Of a stretch of DNA of 37,772 nt, positions 32,294 through 37,772 are shown piece after piece. The notes beneath the pieces were generated by a model that worked only from the letters and a program-made list of their open reading frames with translations, ran no database searches and had not been told where the DNA came from. The translations under genes and the position numbers were made by a program. The DNA comes from Prevotella sp. (GTDB lineage Bacteria > Bacteroidota > Bacteroidia > Bacteroidales > Bacteroidaceae): assembly GCA_017556145.1 (NCBI GenBank), contig JAFZCU010000170.1, positions 1 to 37,772 on the forward strand, written 5' to 3'. Each line of letters starts with the position of its first letter. The first letter of the stretch is position 1.

Positions 32294-32716
32294 TCTGTAA
32301 TGCGTCATTTCAACTGCCGGATTGGTTGGCATTTTGTCAGTCCGAACTGCCAATTCCGTGTTAATTTCTGTAAATTCGGCAGTTTCACCTGCCGAATTAT
32401 AGTTTTCAAGCATTCTCCATTCTTCAAAGAACGTGCGCATATTTTTCAAGTTACGTTCCGAAAAACCTTTTAATCCTGGCAGATCCTTCCTCAATTGTTC
32501 ACTGATGGCAGCCAAAGCACCCTTACCCCAATTCTTCTTTCTGGTGTTGGTCGAAACATAGCGTCCAATACCATAGTAGAGGGCAAGCTGTTCTTGGTTA
32601 ATTGCCTTCAGTGCTCTCTGCTGGCTCTGCAATATGGCAGCCTTAATCACCTGCACGGCATTTGCTGTAGCATCAGTTGTAATCAACTCTTTCTTATCTT
32701 TATTTTCTTCCTTCAT
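32294..32716 (-). pseudogene. Truncated DUF1016/YhcG family nuclease gene (N-terminal domain only)
   Basis: About 140 residues of a DUF1016 N-terminal helical domain remain: a helical start, then QEQLALYYGIGRYVSTNTRK, WGKGALAAISEQLRKDLPG and GFSERNLKNMRTFFEEW. Full proteins of this family are roughly 330-380 residues with a C-terminal PDDEXK nuclease domain, which is missing. The frame instead runs into the complement of tRNA-Arg and ends at 32180. The break coincides with the tRNA 3' end, as expected when a mobile element using that tRNA as attachment site was lost or rearranged. A TATCTTTG box (32727-32734, minus strand) may still drive it. Confidence 0.75.
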
Positions 32717-32726
32717 ATTTCGTTTG

Positions 32727-32734
32727 CAAAGATA
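32727..32734 (-). promoter_or_regulatory. Probable -7 box of the truncated DUF1016 gene
   Basis: TATCTTTG on the minus strand, about 10 nt before the ATG. The -33 box is poor. Confidence 0.5.
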
Positions 32735-32933
32735 CTATATTTCTCTGTAAAAGATATAATCCTGCTGTGATTTTATCAAATATCGTCGTGATTTGAATAA
32801 ATCCTGTCAGGTTTTTACGAATACAGACGGGATTCTAACTTTACTTAGTACCTTCCAACCTTTATGTTAGGCACTTTATGCCTTTTTGTAGGCATGAAAG
32901 TAACGTTTCTTTTTAGGACTACTTTATACGCCT

Positions 32934-32969
32934 CAGTCCGTAGGGACGAACTGCCAGTCCGTAGGGACG
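32934..32969. repeat. 15-bp direct repeat
   Basis: CAGTCCGTAGGGACG at 32934-32948 and again at 32955-32969, with 6 bp between. Each copy is itself a small hairpin (GTCC with GGAC). Confidence 0.9.
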
Positions 32970-33006
32970 GATTAGTGATGGTAAGCGCTCGGATTTTTTC
33001 CCGCAC

Positions 33007-33056
33007 TGGGAATAATATATTCCCACCTTGGGAACATAAATTTCCCAGCCTGGGAA
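33007..33056. repeat. Alternating GGGAA/TTCCC palindromic array
   Basis: Five blocks in alternating direction at 33007-33012, 33020-33025, 33028-33034, 33041-33047 and 33051-33056, separated by 2-7 A/T-rich or short bases. They can form several competing hairpins. Confidence 0.85.
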
Positions 33057-33067
33057 TCATTGGGTAG

Positions 33068-33163
33068 CTACTTTACGAGAATCTCGAAGCTTCTATTCTT
33101 AAAAACGATGTGCTTATTATTCAAGAAGAGGCTTCTGACAAGCAATTAGCGCGTTTTATGTAA
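33068..33163 (+). pseudogene. Possible C-terminal gene remnant (31 codons)
   Basis: Downstream of an in-frame stop, a frame without ATG encodes a plausible helical peptide (NLEASILKNDVLIIQEEASD, then KQLARFM and a stop). The composition looks protein-like but the family is not recognised. It may be the tail of a deleted gene or chance. Confidence 0.25.
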
Positions 33164-33171
33164 AACATATC

Positions 33172-33419
33172 TATCCCTCCCGTCAAAGTGCCAGAAGTCC
33201 TTTGGCTAAAGGGGTTTCAGATTTTTTATCCCTCCCTTGAACCCTCCCGTCATCTCTCCCATATCCCTCCCTTCGTCACTCCTATCGCTAAATCATGTAA
33301 CTGAACTTGGTTGGTGAGGCTGACGGGAGAGGTATGGGAGAGATATGGGAGGGATCAGAAACATCTCTCCCGTGCCGGAACCCCTTTGTAGAAAGGCTTT
33401 CCAAGAGATTTAGGGAGGA
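33172..33419. repeat. Large imperfect inverted repeat with CCCTCCC/GGGAGGG tracts
   Basis: The left half (33172-33276) and the reverse complement of the right half (33322-33419) share the same order of blocks: CCTTT, then AAAGGGGTT, then ATCCCTCCC, then CTCCCATA-type tracts. The minus strand of the left half has at least four G3 runs close together, so it could form a G-quadruplex. Confidence 0.65.
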
Positions 33420-33476
33420 ATGATAGATTTTTAGCTGTTCATTTCGCTGAAAGAAACGGGCAATTCGTTGAACAGA

Positions 33477-33508
33477 TTTGCCAAGCTATAAATATATCCT
33501 TACCTTTG
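33477..33508 (+). promoter_or_regulatory. Promoter of a small RNA transcript
   Basis: TTTG at 33477-33480 and TACCTTTG at 33501-33508 with 20 bp between, a perfect consensus promoter with no ordinary gene behind it. Confidence 0.8.
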
Positions 33509-33521
33509 CACCATCAAAACA

Positions 33522-33596
33522 ATGAAAGTTTTTGTTTCATACATTGGTTATTGGTTAGTTAGTAGTAGTAATGATAGTATTTTTAAAGTTGGTTAA
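33522..33596 (+). CDS. Possible 24-residue peptide in the small transcript
   Basis: It starts about 9 nt after the predicted transcription start, so it is almost leaderless. The peptide begins MKVFVSYIGYWLVSS and ends SIFKVG before TAA. It is hydrophobic in the first half. Whether it is translated is unknown. The A/T-rich frame could be open by chance. Confidence 0.3.
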   Translation: MKVFVSYIGYWLVSSSNDSIFKVG

Positions 33597-33601
33597 TTAG
33601 G

Positions 33602-33636
33602 CAGAAGGCTCGCAGTGATGCGGGCCTTCTGTTATT
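33602..33636 (+). terminator. Intrinsic terminator of the small transcript
   Basis: CAGAAGGC pairs with GCCTTCTG, the stem continuing inward through a T-G pair and CGC/GCG to a 6-nt loop (12 pairs in all). It is followed by TTATTATT. Confidence 0.85.
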
Positions 33637-33744
33637 ATTCCAAATCATCTGGAGAGTCGAATTTCAAAAGAACTCTCCCTCTGGTACAAACTAGGAAATA
33701 GTGAAAAAAACATAAAGAAATGTAGAACTATTGGGAATAATGCG

Positions 33745-33752
33745 TATTTTTG
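33745..33752 (+). promoter_or_regulatory. Probable -7 box of the WG-repeat gene pair
   Basis: TATTTTTG fits TAnnTTTG and lies about 65 nt before the ATG at 33817. No good TTTG at -33 was seen. Confidence 0.45.
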
Positions 33753-33816
33753 TAGTCACTAACAATCTAATTGCTCAGTGAGTGGTATAATAATAAGACC
33801 TAAAATAGATAAGATT

Positions 33817-34779
33817 ATGCTGATAAGAAAGTTCATAATTGCATTTGTCTTCCTGTTCGCTGCAATTGTTGGAGTGAATGCGCAGAGCATGGAAGCCTAT
33901 AGCGCATACAAATTCTTTGGCATCAATGCTGAGGACACGACAAGTTTTCCCACATTCCTAATTCTGCCGGCTGAGTATGCGCATAGCCGAGAATTGTTGG
34001 AACTTGAGCGTCGCGCAGAACCTAACATTATTGAAAATACCACCATATACAACGCAGGGGCCAAAAGAATGGAAGAAAACCTCAAGAAGGCCAAAGCATC
34101 GGGCGAGATGGACCCGGAAACGATAAAGATGTTGGAAGAGGAAATTGCAGAGATTAGGGGTATGGGGGCAGAAGCAGAAACCAGTGACTTTCGCGTCAGT
34201 CAGGATAAGCTGAACTCTATGAGGGAGGAAGTGTTCAGCCACGCCCTTTTCAAGAAGTACTTCTGGGCTGCAGAGACGATGTACGGCAATATCATTGCCA
34301 TACAAGACAGAAAGATGCCTGAAGCCTATAACAATACTCATAAAGTATGGGGCATTATAAACGACAAGGGTGAAATGGTCATTCCCTGCAACATATACCG
34401 TCAGGGTGAAGAGTTCTCATGGTGGAACGAGAAGATTGATGTCATCCTGCTGAGAGACCTGCAGATTAAACTTTTCCGAAGCGATGGCTCACGGGTGAAT
34501 CAGAATGATTATCCTGAAGCCCATTTTGTGGAGGCTTCGGACTATACGGCAGTGGCGGTGATGCTCGATGTGATTGACCCACAAACAGGTTTCCACCTTT
34601 GGGGATTAGTAGATGGTAAGACTGGACGCGAGATTCAGAAGTACAACTATGAGGATATACGTAGTGATGGAAATGTTGTCATTGGCTGGCGCAACCACGA
34701 CGGAAAGAAATACATCATTGACAAGGATGGTCGCGAGATAGGTGAATATCTGAACCGTCAGGCAACGTATTATAAATAG
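33817..34779 (+). CDS. Secreted WG-repeat protein (first of a tandem pair)
   Basis: A 320-residue exported protein. The ATG at 33817 starts a clear signal peptide (MLIRKFIIAFVFLFAAIVGVNAQ), and an in-frame GTG at 33778 would only add a polar extension. A helical region with coiled-coil character (about residues 60-140, with RMEENLKKAKASGEMDPETI) precedes WG-type beta repeats: VWGIINDKGEMVIP, LWGLVDGKTGREI and YIIDKDGREIG. WG repeats are common in Bacteroidales envelope proteins and have no defined general function. The next gene, 10 bp downstream, has the same architecture and is a probable duplicate. Confidence 0.75.
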   Translation: MLIRKFIIAFVFLFAAIVGVNAQSMEAYSAYKFFGINAEDTTSFPTFLILPAEYAHSRELLELERRAEPNIIENTTIYNAGAKRMEENLKKAKASGEMDPETIKMLEEEIAEIRGMGAEAETSDFRVSQDKLNSMREEVFSHALFKKYFWAAETMYGNIIAIQDRKMPEAYNNTHKVWGIINDKGEMVIPCNIYRQGEEFSWWNEKIDVILLRDLQIKLFRSDGSRVNQNDYPEAHFVEASDYTAVAVMLDVIDPQTGFHLWGLVDGKTGREIQKYNYEDIRSDGNVVIGWRNHDGKKYIIDKDGREIGEYLNRQATYYK

Positions 34780-34789
34780 TATAAAGCGT

Positions 34790-35878
34790 ATGAAGAAACT
34801 TATAGGATTAGTATTGCTCCTGATAAGCCTCCATGTTGGAGCGCAGGAGGAAAGGGAAATGCACTGGGAGAATGTAACTACCCTGAATTTTGTGGCTACA
34901 GGGGGTACTGACAAGGAGAATGCCTTGCAGCAGTATCTGCTGTTCGATGAAAGTGTAATGGATAGCAATCGGGAATTGTTGGAACAGTATAAGACCTTTG
35001 CTGAAGAATATGTGCAGATGAGCCTCAACAAGGAGGCTCCGCAGATGAACAAGGAGATAGACGAGATGATTGCCAATGCGAAGCAGTTGATGAAGGAACA
35101 CCCTGAATTGGCAGCCGAACTGAAGGAGCAACTCAAGGAGGTGGAGAAGATGCGTGGCGAGTATAACAGCCATGCAGACAACGAGGTGAAGGAATACACC
35201 TACAACCCCAAGGAGATTCTCCGCAAACTGACTGCCATTGCCGTTGGCAAGCGTACTTTTACGGATCACAGGGACATCGGCAACGGTTTGTTTGCTGTGA
35301 AGACGGGTGCCTGCTATGGTTCTTTGGAGCCTGATGCCTTCACGCCCGTCAAGACGGACGAGAAGTACAGGCACACATGGGGAGCCATCGACTACAACGG
35401 CAAGTTCGTCATCGAGCCGAAGTACGGCACTTTCCGTGACAGCTGGGCGGATGCGGACTTCATCTATTTGGAGGCAAAGGACAAGAACGGCATAAACCGT
35501 ACAGGTGCTCTCGGCTATGACGGGCGCGTGCGCCTTCCGTTCATCTACGACTATGATGCGGGTATTGACATCAAGACAGGCAGATGTATCATGTGCAAGG
35601 ATGGTAAGATTGGCATTGTCACGATGGACAACAAGCCTGGCCTTCCCTTCAAGTACGCGAAAATCGAAGCCTGGGATAACCAGTTGTGGGAGGTTAAAGA
35701 GGGGAATAACTATGGTGCACTGGACAATGACATGAAGATCGTGATTCCCATCAAGTATGCAAGCGTTTGGGACGGTGATGGCAAGACAATCCAGATGTTG
35801 CGCCACGACAATCTGATAGACGTCTATGACGTGACGACGTTGAAGGTGTTACGCACTGTGCCGAGACCACATGATTGA
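34790..35878 (+). CDS. Secreted WG-repeat protein (second of a tandem pair)
   Basis: A 362-residue exported protein with signal peptide MKKLIGLVLLLISLHVGAQ. A helical, probably coiled-coil section (about residues 50-125, ELLEQYKTFAEEYVQ and AAELKEQLKEVEKMR) is followed by WG-like repeats TWGAIDYNGKFVIEPKYG, TGALGYDGRVRLPFIYD, KIGIVTMDNKPGLPFKYA and NYGALDNDMKIVIPIKYA. It has more and clearer repeats than its upstream partner. The order of domains is the same, so the two are likely an old tandem duplication working together at the envelope. A hairpin of 10 bp stands just after the stop. Confidence 0.78.
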   Translation: MKKLIGLVLLLISLHVGAQEEREMHWENVTTLNFVATGGTDKENALQQYLLFDESVMDSNRELLEQYKTFAEEYVQMSLNKEAPQMNKEIDEMIANAKQLMKEHPELAAELKEQLKEVEKMRGEYNSHADNEVKEYTYNPKEILRKLTAIAVGKRTFTDHRDIGNGLFAVKTGACYGSLEPDAFTPVKTDEKYRHTWGAIDYNGKFVIEPKYGTFRDSWADADFIYLEAKDKNGINRTGALGYDGRVRLPFIYDYDAGIDIKTGRCIMCKDGKIGIVTMDNKPGLPFKYAKIEAWDNQLWEVKEGNNYGALDNDMKIVIPIKYASVWDGDGKTIQMLRHDNLIDVYDVTTLKVLRTVPRPHD

Positions 35879-35879
35879 A

Positions 35880-35915
35880 TGTATCAGAGCGCAAAATTAG
35901 AGCCCCTCTGATACA
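35880..35915. other. Hairpin between converging genes
   Basis: TGTATCAGAG (35880-35889) pairs perfectly with CTCTGATACA (35906-35915) across a 16-nt loop. The loop contains the stop codon of the CapA-like gene. No U tract follows on either strand, so it is not a standard terminator. Confidence 0.6.
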
Positions 35916-36820
35916 CGGGGTACGCAGTTTCGGATGTCGATGGGGATGGTTTCCACTTGGAGACCATCTTTTTCGTTGGTGATGGTGAGGCGCACGATGC
36001 AGGCCTTGGCATTGAGAGGTTTCGTGGGGTCGAAGATGAAGTTACCGATGCTATAATAGATTTTGTGGCCGTGATAATCCTCGATGGTCTGCAGGGTGTG
36101 GGTGTGATGGCAGATGAGCACATCAGCTCCAGCGTGTATCAGCATGTGGGCATCGTGACGCTGACGGGGCACGGGCTCCAGCGTATGCTCGCCTCCCCAA
36201 TGGAGGGAGACAATGATGACAGCGGTGGAGTCGGCCTGTCGTAGGCGGTAGACACGCTGCAGCAGCGAGTCCATTGGCTCCTGACTGACGCTGGGCTTGT
36301 CGGGCAGGTAGGCGTAGTTCTCAAGAGCAAGGCGCAGGGAGGGCACGAGCCATACCTTGCGAGGTTCTGAGGCCAGCAGTATGGGTTTGGCAGCTTCCTG
36401 CATGTTCCCGCCTGCTCCTAAAGGCATCATACCGGCTGCGAGGATATTCTTCTGCGTATCCATGAGTCCCTCGCGCCCCTGGTCTATTGAGTGGTTGTTG
36501 GCGAGGTTCAGGTGGGTGATGCCATGTTTCCTGAGCGTTTCCAGCCATTCGGGTTCAGCCCGGAAGATGTATTGCTTGAAGACGGGTGCCTCGATCTTCG
36601 TGGCAGGGCACTCGAGATTGCCTACCACGATTTGAGCGGTACTAAAGACGGAGTCGATGCCATCCGAGAACAGATGGTCGACTCCGTGATGGTTGATCAC
36701 CCGGCGCACTCCGCGGTCGAGCAGGATGTCGCCTGTAAAGACGATGTTAAGGGTATCGGCGTAGCAAGCCGATATGCTCAACAGGAAACTAACAGCCAGA
36801 GCTGTAGTGGTATTCCTCAT
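35897..36820 (-). CDS. CapA/PgsA-like metallophosphatase-fold protein
   Basis: A 307-residue exported protein with signal peptide MRNTTTALAVSFLLSISACYA. The CapA domain shows LNIVFTGDILLDRGV, VVGNLECPAT, LNLANNHSIDQG, VSLHWGGEHT, DVLICHHTHTLQ and YYSIGNFIFDP, the complete set of family motifs. CapA proteins are linked to poly-gamma-glutamate capsule synthesis in Bacillus, but most Bacteroidales homologues have no tested role, and no other capsule-polyglutamate genes are here. Its start lies 32 bp inside the end of the DUF3160 gene, in another frame, so the two are co-transcribed and probably coupled. Confidence 0.87.
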   Translation of the reverse strand: MRNTTTALAVSFLLSISACYADTLNIVFTGDILLDRGVRRVINHHGVDHLFSDGIDSVFSTAQIVVGNLECPATKIEAPVFKQYIFRAEPEWLETLRKHGITHLNLANNHSIDQGREGLMDTQKNILAAGMMPLGAGGNMQEAAKPILLASEPRKVWLVPSLRLALENYAYLPDKPSVSQEPMDSLLQRVYRLRQADSTAVIIVSLHWGGEHTLEPVPRQRHDAHMLIHAGADVLICHHTHTLQTIEDYHGHKIYYSIGNFIFDPTKPLNAKACIVRLTITNEKDGLQVETIPIDIRNCVPRVSEGL

Positions 36821-37772
36821 TCACCTCGGGTTCTTTTTCCAGGGGTACGATGATGCGCTTCATCCACTCAGGCACACCCTTGCGGGGATTCTTCTCCAGT
36901 TGCTCCTGCCATTCCTCATCCGTCAGGCGAGGCTCATTGATGGGCTGGATGAACTCACGATAGCTCAGTACGGCTCCACGCGTGAGATACAGATAACCGT
37001 CGATCTCGACTACGACGTAGATCTCGTCGGCATCGCCTACGGCTTCGAAAAGAATGGACTTTTCGGGGTTGTTGTCGGCATTGGCAGTGTAGACGTCAGC
37101 CACGAGGGCCACTTTCTTGTCGGCACCCTGCACATCGTCCCAGCCCATCAGATACTGGTCGGGCTGGCGCACAAGGTCGAGGCTGATGTTCTCGAAGGTA
37201 GCGCCGATGCACTCCAACTGTCCGTATTCCTCATCGGAAAGGGCCTTGCCTGCAAGTTCTTTCTCGCTGACGGCCAGCAGGAACTCGGCCTCCTCCTTCA
37301 TGCGGTCGGTGATACCGCCGATTTTCTCAGTCAGCATATTCTGCTCCTTCAGGAGGCGCGCGGTGTTGTCGAGCAGGGTGATGGCTTTCTTCCAGAAACC
37401 GACGTTCGGCTCCACGTAGCCCTTAACGACCGGCTCTGGGGGACCACCGCCGCCACATTCGGCACCTGCGGGTTGTTTGGCGTAGAGGATGGCGTCGTGC
37501 TTCAGTTCTGCCCACGAGGCAAGCATGGCGTTAAGGTCTTTCAAGTCCCACTCTTTAGTCATCATGAAGTAGGGGAGATTCAACTGCGGGTCGCGGTCGC
37601 ACAGCGATCGGAGGGTGCTCATCCATTCGGTGGCGATGGTCTCGCTCCAGTTGATTTCCTGCATGCGCATCTTCATCTTCTCGAGCATGGGGGCAAAGTC
37701 TTTCCACTGGTTCTTCTCGTTGATGAGGATCCGCTCGGCAGCAGAGACCTGCATGGCGGCGAAGAAATCGAG
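36789..37772 (-). CDS. DUF3160 family protein (C-terminal part, 5' cut by window)
   Basis: The frame stays open to the window edge, so the visible 328 residues are only the C-terminal portion of what is usually a protein of over 700 residues. DUF3160 traits visible here are WDLKDLNAMLASWAELKHDA, ILYAKQ, GYVEPNVGFWKKAI, ALVADVYTA and VEIDGYLYLTRGAVLSYREF. The family is typically exported and of unknown function. It ends overlapping the CapA-like gene by 32 bp. The N-terminus and any lipoprotein signal cannot be seen. Confidence 0.8.
   Translation of the reverse strand, partial: LDFFAAMQVSAAERILINEKNQWKDFAPMLEKMKMRMQEINWSETIATEWMSTLRSLCDRDPQLNLPYFMMTKEWDLKDLNAMLASWAELKHDAILYAKQPAGAECGGGGPPEPVVKGYVEPNVGFWKKAITLLDNTARLLKEQNMLTEKIGGITDRMKEEAEFLLAVSEKELAGKALSDEEYGQLECIGATFENISLDLVRQPDQYLMGWDDVQGADKKVALVADVYTANADNNPEKSILFEAVGDADEIYVVVEIDGYLYLTRGAVLSYREFIQPINEPRLTDEEWQEQLEKNPRKGVPEWMKRIIVPLEKEPEVNEEYHYSSGC

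Larger units (their letters stand above)
32760..33480. other. About 720 bp without a convincing gene, rich in inverted and direct repeats
   Basis: No credible gene on either strand. It holds a 15-bp direct repeat, a GGGAA/TTCCC array, a possible 31-codon gene remnant and two diverged inverted G/C-tract arms, listed separately. The base pattern and location after a tRNA suggest the remains of an integrated element. Confidence 0.7.
33513..33636 (+). ncRNA. Candidate small RNA of about 125 nt (or a peptide-coding leader)
   Basis: The transcript is framed by a consensus promoter and a strong intrinsic terminator. It holds a 24-codon frame at 33522-33596 and a U/G-rich stretch with repeats of TTGGTTA. 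This layout is like that described for the Bacteroidales-1 RNA, which is defined by its own promoter and terminator, but I cannot confirm the match. A stand-alone sRNA, an attenuator remnant or a microprotein gene are all possible. Confidence 0.55.

Noticed and set aside
32845-33067. Two small opposing frames over the GGGAA/TTCCC array
   Set aside because: Both are created by the palindromic repeats, have no promoter in place and no protein-like features.
34808-35806. 332-codon open frame opposite the second WG-repeat gene
   Set aside because: The plus-strand frame has a signal peptide and WG repeats. The reverse frame is a composition shadow.
35880-35915. Intrinsic terminator between the WG-repeat and CapA-like genes
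   Set aside because: The stem is good, but the 16-nt loop is large and there is no U tract on either side. It is listed only as a hairpin.

Overview
The window looks like a chromosomal segment from a Bacteroidales bacterium, most likely Prevotella-like. The evidence is the Bacteroidota-type promoters (TTTG, about 20 bp, then TAnnTTTG) before most transcription units, the lack of strong Shine-Dalgarno sequences, and the gene families present (DUF3836, DUF3160, WG-repeat secreted proteins, an RprXY-like two-component pair, GH28-GH43 fusions). It begins inside one gene and ends inside another.

Region by region. 1-196: end of a winged-helix DNA-binding protein. 283-2189 (+) and 2157-11388 (-): two converging operons for cell-envelope glycolipid assembly. 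They hold two LicD paralogues, a GT4 and a GT9 glycosyltransferase, a WaaP/Kdo-kinase-like protein, an LpxL-type acyltransferase, an MsbA-like ABC exporter and two LTA-synthase/EptA-like membrane phosphotransferases. Together they suggest building, flipping and phosphodiester decoration of lipid A/core or a related glycolipid. 11534-16279: a purple-acid-phosphatase-like phosphoesterase, miaB, a MalY-type aminotransferase and a DUF3737 beta-helix protein. 16466-19767: two coupled Cache-HAMP sensors, the first without phospho-acceptor histidine and ATPase domain, the second a complete kinase. 19801-26351: an M16 peptidase, a DUF3836 protein, an RprX/RprY-like two-component system and a CPBP-like membrane protein. 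26477-32142: a GH43 enzyme divergent from a GH28-GH43 fusion (pectin side-chain breakdown), then a TlpA-like thioredoxin lipoprotein. 32171-33770: tRNA-Arg(CCU), a DUF1016/YhcG nuclease gene cut off at the tRNA 3' end, about 750 bp of repeat-rich non-coding DNA, and a small transcript with its own promoter and terminator. 33817-37772: two secreted WG-repeat paralogues, a CapA-like protein and the C-terminal part of a DUF3160 protein.

The most interesting signal is regulatory. Three minus-strand promoters around the RprXY-like genes (for the M16 peptidase, DUF3836 and CPBP-like genes) carry a nearly identical 23-bp element. Its core is two GTTA half-sites 11 bp apart, and it lies at exactly the same distance from the -7 box each time. 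None of the three has a good -33 box. This looks like a local regulon activated by an OmpR-class regulator, with the neighbouring response regulator as the obvious candidate.

A second theme is very short repetitive DNA placed inside or between genes. There are 7-nt-unit arrays in a glycosyltransferase, in miaB, in the GH28-GH43 gene (three places) and in intergenic spots, 9-nt-unit arrays at two gene borders, and a 63-bp palindrome inserted in frame in a membrane phosphotransferase gene.
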